Below, piece by piece: positions 1 to 8,773 of a DNA stretch of 64,000 bases. The stretch is from contig NZ_RZNY01000015.1 in NCBI RefSeq assembly GCF_003994475.1, positions 32,230-96,229 on the forward strand, read 5' to 3'. The notes beneath the pieces are model-generated. The model was given only the letters and a program-made list of their open reading frames with translations. It did no database searches and was not told the DNA's origin. The DNA comes from Paenibacillus anaericanus (GTDB taxonomy: Bacteria > Bacillota > Bacilli > Paenibacillales > Paenibacillaceae). How positions within the stretch are numbered: the first letter of the stretch is position 1; each line of letters begins with the position of its first letter. Position numbers and translations under genes: made by a program.

Positions 1-2074
1 GAGCAGCCAAACGAATCTCAGCAAGTTCCTCTTCTGTAAATGTAAATAAAGGAGAACGTAGTACTGCAGCCAGAGGAATATCTTGTAATGGGTTATCGAT
101 AATTTGCAGGAGCGATAGCATAGTCTCCACTTCAGATGCCTGAAAATAGCCTTGACTCAATTCACCATAAGCTGGAATCCCCGCCATCCGTAATTCCTCG
201 ATTATTATTGGCGCCCATGATAACGTGGACCGCAATAAAATAACCATATCGCGATAACCAACCGGTCGCATATCTTGTAACTTCTTATCATATATCCGAA
301 GTGATTTATCTCCGTCTGCTAGCATCTCACGAATACGGACAGCTATAGCTCGTGCCTCCAACCGGACAGCCTCAAGTTCAGCGACGTCCTCATCAACCTC
401 AGTTTCATCGCCTCCTCCTTCCGAAGCACCACCGTCTGCTCCGCTGGAAGTGTCGATACTACGATCAATTAATAGCAATTCAGGTCTGTAATCATCCTCA
501 GGTATATCAGGAAACCCTTCCCCATATATCAACTCCGCCCTAGCATCATAGGAGATTTCTGCAACCCCTTCGTTCATAATCTGCCTAAACAACAAATTCA
601 CAGCATCTACCACTTCATGCCGACTACGGAAGTTACGGGCAAGATCAATCCGAAGACCTTCGCCGGAGAAATCATTATCATACTTCCGGTATTTATCCAG
701 GAACAACCCAGGTTCCGCTAACCGGAAACGATAAATACTCTGCTTAACGTCACCGACCATAAATTTGTTACCTGGACTAGTACGAGTTATCAAGCGTACG
801 ATATCTTCTTGCACCGTATTCGTATCCTGATATTCATCAAGCAAAACTTCATCAAATTGCATCTGGTATTCTTTTGCTGCATCCGAAGGCCAAACCTCAT
901 TCGGCGTTGAATCAGGGTGACGCAAAATTTGTAATGTGTAATGCTCCAAATCTGAGAAATCAAGCCATCCCTTCGCAACCTTTTCTTGCCGATATTTGTC
1001 GCCGAACTGAGTGATAAGTTCAGCAAGTTCCGACATCAACGGTGCAGCTTCGTTCATCTCATCCAGAAATACCTCTGGATGACGACTATATAATTGAACT
1101 CGTAGGTCCGTTACGCTTTTCTTAACTTCTTCACGTAGTGATTTGACTCGCTCCTGCAACAAAGGATCCGTCTGATCCTTCTTGCATGGCTTTAACTTAC
1201 CGAATGCTACCGTTTGAAACACATCGTATAGCCCTGACCAAAGACCATTCTGTACTGCCTCTTGCAAGTTCTCTATTACGCAAAGATCTTCCTCTAGCGT
1301 AGCTGCATACGGAAGTGGCCCACCGGGAGATACTGCAATACGCTGCGCCTGACGCAACAGATCAGCAGCTCCTCCTAAAGTCAGGGCTGTATCAGTGAGG
1401 ATACTTTGTACCCAAGAGCTTTGCTCGATCGCAGCCGTATCCGGCGCCTCAAATACTGCAGCCGCCTGCTTCAGCCAATGTTCTGGCCAAGGATGACTAC
1501 GTGAGAAATCGTATAACTTTTGCACAAGAGCAAAGACAGCATCATCACTCCGCTCTCCACCAAACCAATCCGCCAGCTTCAAGAATGGGCTTGCTGCAGA
1601 CTCCGAGGCATATTTCTGTTCAAACAACTCTTCCAGCACTTCTTGACGAAGCAATGCCGTCTCACTCTCCGAGGCAATCCGAAAACCTGGGTCCAGTGGA
1701 ATCAAGGTGTAATAACGTTGAATAACTTCCATACAGAAGGAATGAAGCGTCGTGATGGAAGCCCGTCCAAGCATAGCCAGTTGACGATTCAAATGCTCGT
1801 TCCCTGGGTCTTTGATCAGCTCCTTCTCCAGCGCTTCCGTAATCCGCTGCCGCATCTCAGCAGCCGCTGCTTTCGTAAATGTAGCTACAAGCAGCCGATC
1901 AACACTGATCGGCTCGTCACGATGAGATAACTTACGGATAATCCGCTCGACCAGTACCGCGGTTTTACCGGAGCCTGCCGCAGCTGCCACTAACATATCT
2001 CCTCCTGAGACGGAGATCGCCTTCCATTGATCATCGCTCCAGTAGCTACCTTCTGGTTTGGGTATTGTTATCAT
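1..2074 (-). CDS. addA: ATP-dependent helicase/nuclease subunit A, partial (C-terminus outside window)
   Basis: AddA is the UvrD-like helicase and nuclease subunit of the AddAB complex, which resects double-strand breaks for RecA-dependent repair. I translated the frame from the ATG at 2074 down to the window edge, giving about 691 residues. It has a Q-motif DDQWKAI near residue 14, Walker A AAAGSGKTAV near 31-40, motif Ia ATFTKAAAAEM near 65 and Walker B-like LLDEYQDT near 410. These are helicase core motifs. The C-terminal nuclease domain lies beyond the window. The ATG overlaps the addB stop (ATGA), so the two are translationally coupled. An acidic, Gly/Ser-rich stretch around 360-430 nt probably marks a flexible insertion. 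Confidence 0.95.
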   Translation of the reverse strand, partial: MITIPKPEGSYWSDDQWKAISVSGGDMLVAAAAGSGKTAVLVERIIRKLSHRDEPISVDRLLVATFTKAAAAEMRQRITEALEKELIKDPGNEHLNRQLAMLGRASITTLHSFCMEVIQRYYTLIPLDPGFRIASESETALLRQEVLEELFEQKYASESAASPFLKLADWFGGERSDDAVFALVQKLYDFSRSHPWPEHWLKQAAAVFEAPDTAAIEQSSWVQSILTDTALTLGGAADLLRQAQRIAVSPGGPLPYAATLEEDLCVIENLQEAVQNGLWSGLYDVFQTVAFGKLKPCKKDQTDPLLQERVKSLREEVKKSVTDLRVQLYSRHPEVFLDEMNEAAPLMSELAELITQFGDKYRQEKVAKGWLDFSDLEHYTLQILRHPDSTPNEVWPSDAAKEYQMQFDEVLLDEYQDTNTVQEDIVRLITRTSPGNKFMVGDVKQSIYRFRLAEPGLFLDKYRKYDNDFSGEGLRIDLARNFRSRHEVVDAVNLLFRQIMNEGVAEISYDARAELIYGEGFPDIPEDDYRPELLLIDRSIDTSSGADGGASEGGGDETEVDEDVAELEAVRLEARAIAVRIREMLADGDKSLRIYDKKLQDMRPVGYRDMVILLRSTLSWAPIIIEELRMAGIPAYGELSQGYFQASEVETMLSLLQIIDNPLQDIPLAAVLRSPLFTFTEEELAEIRLAA

Positions 2075-5000
2075 TGCTCCACCTCCTTACTTCCGCTTTC
2101 TTCAAGTAATTCCCATACTTTGTCCTTACCAGGTTTATTCAGTACGTTAAACGCACTTCCCTCTAACGATTCCTCAAAACGACAGACTGGCTTAAAATCA
2201 CAATGAGTACAAGCTGTCTGAGTACCAAGTCGGTACGGGGCAATTGCCACGTCTCCATCGGTAATACGCGTTCCTATATCAGTAATAGCATGCCGCACAG
2301 ATCCAATCAGTGTACGCCACTGTTCCTGAGTAGCTACAGATGCACTACTATAAAATCCCCCGTCTGCTTTGAGCGCAACAGGTAAAATATCGGAATGTCC
2401 TCGTTCTAACTGCCCGTCCATTTGGGCAATAACATCCCGATCGGCCAGTAGTAAGCCCTTCATCTTAAACCGTTTAAGCATTTCTATTTCAGCATCTTCG
2501 CGGCTCAAATCGTTACTGCTCTGTATGAGTGGATTGTGAACATGGAAATACAACGTACCTGCTGGTAGTGCAGGGCGACCTAACCAGACCTCCGCAGATG
2601 TCAGCAGTACATCTAAATAAGTCAGCATTTGCAACGATAAGCCGTAGTACACTTCATGTAACTTCAGATCAGTCTGGCTCGATTTATAATCAATGACGCG
2701 AAGTAGAATACCCCGCTCGCCTTCAGCCATATCCACCCGATCAATCCGGCCGACAATCTCCATCACATTACCGTTTGACAACTCAAATTTGAGCGGAGGT
2801 AGTGGCTGCCCTGGACCAAAGTCCAGTTCCAGACCTACAGGCTCGAAATTCCCCCGTCTAGACTGTTCACCGAGGATAACTGAAGCTCGGCCAACGATAT
2901 TTTTGAGCTTACGGGAGATATACCCGTAGCGCTTCGAACTGAGTAGAATCTCTCCCTGTAGTTTAGGTATAAGCTCCTCAACCGCTACATCTGCTTCCCT
3001 AATACATTCTTCAGGAGTAAGGCTCCCCCAACTCCGGTTCTGTTCTTTGAAGGTGATCGCCATCGAACTAAGAGCCGAATGAAATAGTTGGCCAATATCT
3101 GGCGCCTTCAAACGGTACATCCTTCTCTCCTTCAATTTCAGTCCATGAGAAGCAAAGTGAGAGAACGGGCAGGCTGAGAATTTCTCCATACGCGATACAC
3201 TGGTACGCAGCACCTTACCATACAATTTCCGACTAGTATTAGGTTTCAAGCTAGTTACTTGGTTGCGATAATCTAGCGATTCCAATAAACGTGCTACTTT
3301 ACCCGACCATTCTGGTTGTTCCTTGAACCAAGCTAACACGCTCCACCAAATCGGAGATATTTCCTTACCAGACTTCCACAATCTAAGCTGTCTAATCAAC
3401 ATAGCCAGCGCAGGTGCTGGCCGGGACACATATTCTAACTGGAGTTCCTCAGCATCCGAAATTGCGGGTCCATCACTGATAAACTTTTCCTCCAAAAAAG
3501 GAAAGATTCTCTTTACATGACGGATCACTTCAGAAGGAAGTAGTGCCCCACCATTCTCATCAGCACTTGGATAACTTAGCCAGAGCGAAGTGCTCGCCGA
3601 AGAAAGAGCTCCATATATTAGGAACCTTTCATCAAGAAGCCTACGTGTAATCCCCGGCGCCAAGTTCATTCCTATTTCCCCTAGCCGTATACGCTCTTGA
3701 TCACTGAGCACACCCTTCTCTTGAAGATTCGCTGGCATAATTCCTTCATTAATACCAAGCAGAAAAACATGTCGTACATGACTTGTTTGCGTCCGATCTG
3801 TACTTCCAATCAGCACTTGGTCAAGCGAAGGCGGAACTAAGGCTAACTTCAAGTCCTTCAGCCCTGTCTCCAGTACACCGGCGAATAATAAACTACCTAA
3901 CTCTTCGTCACCCATCATTTCAACGATTTGATCTAGTAGTTCAAGGATGGCGGTCCATAACTGCCGATGCTCCATGGCCTCTTGGGGATGTCCATCACGT
4001 AGACTATGGTGAGCCATAAGATCAAGACGCTTTGGTGCATCAATGTCTTCCAACAGCTGGTATACAGCTGTGCACATTTCAGCAGCGGTCTTGGCCTTTT
4101 TCAGACGTTTCTCAAAGGCAAATAACGGACCCGTTACTGTCGCTCTACACTTCTCCAGTGAAAGAAGCGTCTTGTTCTCTGCTAAATTCTCTGTTTTCTC
4201 ATCATCATCAAGCGAGAGGCTCGGAGCCGATTTCCATGGATGACCATCGGTCCAGCGATGGCCATGAATTCCACTCGCCAGAACGTAGTTCTCTAATGCA
4301 TCCATGTCTTCGCGTGTCAAACTTCCATCCATAGGTAGTAAAAACTCGCTCTTAACACACCGGAATACATCCTCATACTTCCAATATTTCAAAACGACGT
4401 CCAACGCCGCTCTAATAAATTCAATTAATGGATGATGAAGCACACTTGTCTTCTGATCTAAGAAATGAGGAATGCTATATTCCTCAAATACCGGCCCAAT
4501 CATATGCTCGTAGTCTCCCAGGTTTCGTACAAACAGTGCCATGTCCCGCCAACGCGCACCTTCCTCACGTACCAAACGCACCATTTCACGAGCCGCTCCT
4601 ACAATTTCGGCCCGCCGGCCTCCAGCTACGTGAAGTGATAGGGACTGTGTGAGATCAGGTGGGGGCGTTTCACCAGGCCAACTGATTCGACGCTCATAGG
4701 CAGACTCCAAGTAGGACAACGTCTCACTGTGCTTGAATCTCGGATAAGGACGAACATCGAGCAATTTTGTTGGCTCAACTTCAACCCCAATGGATTCCGC
4801 CAAAGCCCGAAGCTTCATGTAGGTCATTGCCGTAGGTTGGAACAGATTCAGCTCATGAGGAGGAATCCCATCATCATAAGGACGATCTAAAGTGAGGGCT
4901 ACGGTCAAAGACGACACCGTTCTCAGCAGTTCGCCAATAGCACTATATTCTTGAGGCGTAAACGTATGAAACCCATCGATCCAAATATGTGCTCCTTTGA

Positions 5001-5595
5001 GGTACGATGAATCTTGTGCGCCTTCCGTCAGCTTGATGACATGGTCCTCTGCATCAATATATAACTTAGAGAGTTCTTGATCGAACTCGCGGTATAAGAT
5101 ATTTAAATCATGGAGTTTGATCTTTAACAGCGGAGACTCAGAGGCTGAGGACTCTAGAAAACGTAAATGATCCTCTAGTGTAGAGAATTTTGTATTATAC
5201 TTCTTCATCTCTGTATATAGAGAGTTGATCTCATCGATCAGCCCAAGTTGATCTCCGGCATGTCCATACAGCCTCAACTCGTCCTTACGGCGCCGCATAA
5301 TTTTGTAGAGCAGCATTTTCTTGCCTTCCTCGTTGATCGGGACCAGAGCAGAACCACCTGTCTCTTGCATCACGCGCAAGGCTAAACGGCGGAAGCCAAG
5401 CACCTGCGTCCGAAGGGTTCCACGAATGCCCGGAGTCTGAAGAATTGCCCGCTCAATTTGAAATGTCCCCTGTTCTGGAGCTAGTAGAATTAATGGCGAA
5501 CCCACAGGTTCCTCGCGTAACTTGGAAGTAATGGCGTCCAGGATCATATTGCTCTTACCACTACCAGAGCGGCCGATAATGAATTGAAGTGACAT
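2071..5595 (-). CDS. addB: ATP-dependent helicase/deoxyribonuclease subunit B
   Basis: Second subunit of the AddAB recombination-repair nuclease. The 1174-residue length is normal for AddB. The N-terminus holds the Walker A FIIGRSGSGKS at residues 5-15, the only helicase-like motif AddB keeps. The C-terminus has the nuclease/Fe-S region: an isolated Cys in FSACPFSHF and the cluster TACTHCDFKPVCRF near the end, which together supply the four cysteines of the known AddB iron-sulfur staple. The nuclease signature RVIDYKSSQTDLKL is also present. The open frame extends 55 codons further upstream, but only the ATG at 5595 has a good ribosome site (AGGAGG, 7 nt away), and the extension runs through a terminator-like hairpin. 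It is first in the addB-addA operon. Confidence 0.96.
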   Translation of the reverse strand: MSLQFIIGRSGSGKSNMILDAITSKLREEPVGSPLILLAPEQGTFQIERAILQTPGIRGTLRTQVLGFRRLALRVMQETGGSALVPINEEGKKMLLYKIMRRRKDELRLYGHAGDQLGLIDEINSLYTEMKKYNTKFSTLEDHLRFLESSASESPLLKIKLHDLNILYREFDQELSKLYIDAEDHVIKLTEGAQDSSYLKGAHIWIDGFHTFTPQEYSAIGELLRTVSSLTVALTLDRPYDDGIPPHELNLFQPTAMTYMKLRALAESIGVEVEPTKLLDVRPYPRFKHSETLSYLESAYERRISWPGETPPPDLTQSLSLHVAGGRRAEIVGAAREMVRLVREEGARWRDMALFVRNLGDYEHMIGPVFEEYSIPHFLDQKTSVLHHPLIEFIRAALDVVLKYWKYEDVFRCVKSEFLLPMDGSLTREDMDALENYVLASGIHGHRWTDGHPWKSAPSLSLDDDEKTENLAENKTLLSLEKCRATVTGPLFAFEKRLKKAKTAAEMCTAVYQLLEDIDAPKRLDLMAHHSLRDGHPQEAMEHRQLWTAILELLDQIVEMMGDEELGSLLFAGVLETGLKDLKLALVPPSLDQVLIGSTDRTQTSHVRHVFLLGINEGIMPANLQEKGVLSDQERIRLGEIGMNLAPGITRRLLDERFLIYGALSSASTSLWLSYPSADENGGALLPSEVIRHVKRIFPFLEEKFISDGPAISDAEELQLEYVSRPAPALAMLIRQLRLWKSGKEISPIWWSVLAWFKEQPEWSGKVARLLESLDYRNQVTSLKPNTSRKLYGKVLRTSVSRMEKFSACPFSHFASHGLKLKERRMYRLKAPDIGQLFHSALSSMAITFKEQNRSWGSLTPEECIREADVAVEELIPKLQGEILLSSKRYGYISRKLKNIVGRASVILGEQSRRGNFEPVGLELDFGPGQPLPPLKFELSNGNVMEIVGRIDRVDMAEGERGILLRVIDYKSSQTDLKLHEVYYGLSLQMLTYLDVLLTSAEVWLGRPALPAGTLYFHVHNPLIQSSNDLSREDAEIEMLKRFKMKGLLLADRDVIAQMDGQLERGHSDILPVALKADGGFYSSASVATQEQWRTLIGSVRHAITDIGTRITDGDVAIAPYRLGTQTACTHCDFKPVCRFEESLEGSAFNVLNKPGKDKVWELLEESGSKEVEQ

Positions 5596-5711
5596 GTAAA
5601 TGCCTCCTAAAGGAATATCTAAATAGAAAAAGCCGAACAAATTATCTATGTCCCAGTATATCATATCGCATGGCGCAAAATAAGAATGTATGTTCCATTC
5701 AAATAACACAA

Positions 5712-5753
5712 ACGGCTCTGTTTGTGGGACGAGTTCTCCCCTAACAGAGCCGT
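5712..5753 (-). terminator. Rho-independent terminator of the NUDIX-methyltransferase gene
   Basis: Perfect 11-bp inverted repeat (ACGGCTCTGTT / AACAGAGCCGT) with a 20-nt loop. On the minus strand it is followed by a T-rich run (TTTGTGTTATTTG). It lies about 70 nt past the stop at 5822 and upstream of the addB start, so it separates the two transcription units. Confidence 0.75.
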
Positions 5754-5821
5754 AATTCATATGCCATCGGCATTTAACAAATCATATCCATATGGATACC
5801 TTCCAGATAGTACCGCCTGAG

Positions 5822-6880
5822 CTATTGTGACACATTTATAGTTTTCACACCAAGGTAATAAAAGAACTCGTCATCTGACTCCTCTATATTACTAAAATCA
5901 TATTTGAAGGATAATTCTATCAATCGTTCACGACTCGGGATGGGTTCACGCGGGCTCTTGAATCCAATTCTCTGATGATGAGCTTGCAGTCCTGCTCTTG
6001 TCCTTGAATGAGCTATAATGAACTTCCCTCCAGGCCGCAGGTTATGGCGGGCATTCGCAAAGATCCTATCCAGATTATCAAAATGCGGAATACTATCATA
6101 GATGATGATATAGTCAAAACAGAAATCAAATTTTATTTTATTTTCGAAATCCATACAATAAGTCTCAGCTTGTGGAAACTCATCAGTTAATTGCTCAAGC
6201 ATTCTACTTGATAAATCAATGGCCACATACCTTTTGGGGCTAATCTCCTTAGTTGCAAGCACAGAAAGTAGTATGCCGGTACCAGACGCTACATCTAATA
6301 TTTTGTGATGAGGACTAATTCCAAGGGAATCAATTATTCTACTCGCTACTGAAATTGATTCCGGAGTGTTCTTCCAATGTGGAGCTAATTGGTCAAATCG
6401 CTTGATATCTTCCTTTTTCTTCTCACGCATCGTGAAGTTATCCCAAGTTGTTCCTTCTATGTTCCATTGCTGGATTGTTTTAAAAAGTAGTCTATGTAAA
6501 TTGCCATAGGTCATATTCTCTGGAAAAGAATCAACCCATCTTATTTCTTCTATCTCAAATTCTTCGGGTAACTCACCAAGTTCAAATATTTCACAGTAAT
6601 ATAACAAGCCGTAACTCTTCTCCCCATCCACTGTCATGGAGTACTTCGTAACCGGGGTTATTCTAAATGTACGTGCACCTGATTCTTCATATAGTTCTCG
6701 TGCTGCAGCTTCATTCAACTCTTCATTTAATTCGCGGTGTCCGCCCTGCACTTCCCATGTTGTCTTCCCCTTTTGCCTACCTACACCCCAACGACCCCGA
6801 TATTTGGAAAACATCACGACAAACTGGATCTCTTTATCTTCAGGATGATCTAAACCGTAAACTTCAACCAAGCTGTCCAA
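5822..6880 (-). CDS. NUDIX hydrolase fused to class I SAM methyltransferase
   Basis: Two domains in one 352-residue chain. Residues about 15-140 form a NUDIX domain with a complete Nudix box: G, five residues, E, seven residues, then RELYEESGA (residues about 47-69). NUDIX enzymes hydrolyse nucleoside-diphosphate-linked compounds. Residues about 155-350 form a Rossmann methyltransferase with the SAM-binding motif ILDVASGTGILL and a later GGKFIIAHSR strand. The linker (TMREKKKEDIKRFDQLAPHW) looks like a free-standing methyltransferase N-terminus, so this is probably a gene fusion. The start is a TTG at 6880 with GGAGG 7 nt upstream. Substrates cannot be read from sequence. It is transcribed with the DinB gene upstream of it. 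Confidence 0.88.
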   Translation of the reverse strand: MDSLVEVYGLDHPEDKEIQFVVMFSKYRGRWGVGRQKGKTTWEVQGGHRELNEELNEAAARELYEESGARTFRITPVTKYSMTVDGEKSYGLLYYCEIFELGELPEEFEIEEIRWVDSFPENMTYGNLHRLLFKTIQQWNIEGTTWDNFTMREKKKEDIKRFDQLAPHWKNTPESISVASRIIDSLGISPHHKILDVASGTGILLSVLATKEISPKRYVAIDLSSRMLEQLTDEFPQAETYCMDFENKIKFDFCFDYIIIYDSIPHFDNLDRIFANARHNLRPGGKFIIAHSRTRAGLQAHHQRIGFKSPREPIPSRERLIELSFKYDFSNIEESDDEFFYYLGVKTINVSQ

Positions 6881-6908
6881 ATAATCACCTCCATATCTGG
6901 CTCACCAC

Positions 6909-7430
6909 TCATTTAATTAAAGATGCCTCGATCTGGTCCCGCAGAAATTTCTCATTCAGTCCTTGCTTACAAAACTCAAACTTAATACCTGTTATTCCTT
7001 GAATACGGTCAATGACTTGTGCTAAATGATAACTTGTATGTTCTACCAAATGATAGATATGGTGAACATCTTCCATATTGAAATCGTTCGGATTATTAAT
7101 ATATCGAATGATCAGTTGCTTCCATGACTTCAATTGCTGTTCCAGCTGATCAAGTAATTGCTCTGGGGTAAAGTTAGAATTCGGGAAAAAATTATGGAAA
7201 TCTTGTCCTAATAGATGCTCTTGCTCTGTTAATCTGAGACAATTTCTATGAATATGTTCCGTTACGTGCATCACAATTCCACCTACTGAATTGCTTCCAG
7301 GATATTGTTCTACCCAAAGTTGCTCTTTATTTAAAGGTTTGAATGCTTCGCTCAATTTCAAGAAATACAGATCACACATTCTATGAAGCGAGATGCGAAG
7401 AAAAGTTTCCCCAAATAACAGATCATTCAT
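6909..7430 (-). CDS. DinB-family protein
   Basis: 173 residues. The pattern fits the DinB/YfiT-like four-helix bundle: an N-terminal His near the first helix, HVTEHIHRN in the middle and HLVEHTSYHLAQVIDRIQG near the C-terminus, which supply the His triad for a metal. Family members include thiol transferases (bacillithiol-dependent) and many proteins of unknown function. I prefer the ATG at 7430, preceded by AAGGAG at 10 nt, over the upstream start at 7454. It lies 28 nt upstream of the NUDIX-methyltransferase gene and probably shares its transcript. Two other DinB paralogues occur in the window (29674 and 52045). Confidence 0.8.
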   Translation of the reverse strand: MNDLLFGETFLRISLHRMCDLYFLKLSEAFKPLNKEQLWVEQYPGSNSVGGIVMHVTEHIHRNCLRLTEQEHLLGQDFHNFFPNSNFTPEQLLDQLEQQLKSWKQLIIRYINNPNDFNMEDVHHIYHLVEHTSYHLAQVIDRIQGITGIKFEFCKQGLNEKFLRDQIEASLIK

Positions 7431-7531
7431 AATTTGTCGTCTCCTTAAACACACAACACTACGACTCCGACTTAGATAGCTCTTCTAAACAAGACTGAGC
7501 CGTGTATTGTTTAATGTTTACTCTCAAATAT

Positions 7532-7993
7532 CTACGACTGATATGGAGGTGGTTCCATTACTTTAAATACTCCATCCACTCTCTTTACCGTATAAGTGAA
7601 TTCGGTTTTACTTGAATCCTCCGTCCTCACTTCAAAAAGCGTTCCATCCTCATCCTTAAAAGTAATCACAAAGACAAATTCGTCTTCGCTGATTTCTTTC
7701 TTATCTTTAATTTCATTGAAAGAAATTTTCTCTGGCATTACACTTTGAATATAACTCTCAAAAATCTTCTCCTTATCCTGTCGATCGGATTCCGGAGCGA
7801 ACATCTGTAACCAATCATAGTCGCCTCCATATAGCTCCACCAAGGTTGCGTAATCTCGATCGGTTATGGCGTTAACATATTGTTTCAAAACGTCTTCCGG
7901 TCCACCAAGCGCTGGTTCTGATCGCTTTATGTCATTAGTGCATCCAGCAACGACAAGAATACCAATGAGACATGCAAAGATAAACTTCTTCAA
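7532..7993 (-). CDS. Putative lipoprotein
   Basis: 153 residues beginning with a lipoprotein signal peptide: charged MKK, a hydrophobic stretch and the lipobox VAGC at residues 15-18, so the mature protein should be anchored to the outer face of the membrane. The remainder is acidic. The segment with EDVLKQYVNAITDRDYATLVELYGG resembles the start of small NTF2-like/DUF4878 domains, where helices are followed by a curved sheet. This is a shape-level resemblance only. No catalytic motif was recognised. It stands alone between the DinB and GNAT genes. Confidence 0.7.
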   Translation of the reverse strand: MKKFIFACLIGILVVAGCTNDIKRSEPALGGPEDVLKQYVNAITDRDYATLVELYGGDYDWLQMFAPESDRQDKEKIFESYIQSVMPEKISFNEIKDKKEISEDEFVFVITFKDEDGTLFEVRTEDSSKTEFTYTVKRVDGVFKVMEPPPYQS

Positions 7994-8071
7994 AAAAACG
8001 CCCCCATTCGTAAATTAAACTTCTACTAAATTAACGATGAGGCATCCTAAAGAGTTGCATTATTTTGGAAA

Positions 8072-8623
8072 TTACATCCACTCGCTTGCAAGTATGGCAT
8101 AGTGATAAGAATCCACCCAGATCGGCTCGCCATCCTCGGTTCTTTTGAAAGTAGCATTCTGTAGCATATGAGCTTCTCTTCGCATACCTAGGCGTTCCAA
8201 CAGTCTCCATGAAGCTGTGTTTCTTATATCTGCGCCAGCAATAATCCGATGGCAATGTAACTCCTCAAACCCGTACTGCAGAATTCTTCTTGCTGATTCC
8301 GTTGCGTAACCTTGACTATAATAATTTGGGTTAAATACATATCCTAATGTCCAAGTCATAAAATGTTCTAATTCCACTTGTTTGAAATAGAGATGTCCTA
8401 TCATTTTATTGTTATGTTTTAGACACACAGCCCAAAATGCATTGTTATCCTTTTCTTCATAACGCCTTAACGCTTCTCTAAAACAGTCTTCCTTCGAAAA
8501 GACAGGGTAAGGCTCGTATAATACAACTTCAGGCAGCGAGAGATATTGGTATAAATCCTCCCCATCTTCTGGTACAAATCTACGAATAACTAATCTTTCT
8601 GTATCCATCATTTCCATCTCCAC
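8072..8623 (-). CDS. GNAT N-acetyltransferase (RimJ/RimL type)
   Basis: 183 residues with the order typical of RimJ/RimL-like acetyltransferases: TERLVIRRFVPEDGEDLYQY at the N-terminus, then WTLGYVFNPNYYSQGYATES (strand beta4 and the acetyl-CoA pyrophosphate loop) and NTASWRLLERLGMRREAH (motif B). These enzymes transfer acetyl from acetyl-CoA to amines; the substrate is unknown. Four Met codons lie within the first six residues, so the exact start is uncertain by up to 15 nt. It is divergent from nrdD, and the intergenic region holds both promoters. Confidence 0.85.
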   Translation of the reverse strand: MEMEMMDTERLVIRRFVPEDGEDLYQYLSLPEVVLYEPYPVFSKEDCFREALRRYEEKDNNAFWAVCLKHNNKMIGHLYFKQVELEHFMTWTLGYVFNPNYYSQGYATESARRILQYGFEELHCHRIIAGADIRNTASWRLLERLGMRREAHMLQNATFKRTEDGEPIWVDSYHYAILASEWM

Positions 8624-8654
8624 AACTCCCCACGGCTTGCAAATATCCCCTTTA

Positions 8655-8670
8655 TTTTACCATGGTAAAA
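8655..8670. promoter_or_regulatory. Perfect 16-bp palindrome in the GNAT/nrdD intergenic region, candidate operator
   Basis: TTTTACCATGGTAAAA is a perfect 16-bp inverted repeat with no loop. It lies about 70 bp upstream of the nrdD -10 candidate and 32 bp upstream of the GNAT start, so it could serve either gene. Its size and symmetry fit a dimeric repressor site. It does not match the NrdR box pattern I know, so the regulator is not named. Confidence 0.45.
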
Positions 8671-8740
8671 TATTACTTCATGAGAATTTTGTCACTATAG
8701 ATGAATTGTGTGTGACATCACCAAAAAATCTATTTTAATA

Positions 8741-8749
8741 TGATATACT
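8741..8749 (+). promoter_or_regulatory. Candidate extended -10 promoter for nrdDG
   Basis: TGATATACT fits the extended -10 form TGnTATAAT with one mismatch. It sits 25 nt before the GTG start, so the leader would be very short. No convincing -35 hexamer is found at 16-18 bp, which is acceptable for extended -10 promoters. Confidence 0.45.
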
Positions 8750-8773
8750 CACTGAACAATATTATTGTAAAGG

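Noticed and set aside
1520..1930. 136-codon plus-strand ORF inside addA, and similar opposite-strand ORFs in other genes
   Set aside because: They are shadows of strongly conserved genes on the other strand and show no protein-family features.
2071..5760. Longer AddB start at 5760
   Set aside because: The extra 55 codons run through a terminator hairpin and lack a ribosome site; the start at 5595 has both a good site and the expected AddB N-terminus.
8701..8750. NrdR box upstream of nrdD
   Set aside because: The expected pair of ACACTATATATAGTGT-like boxes is absent; only a loose CACTATAG is seen.
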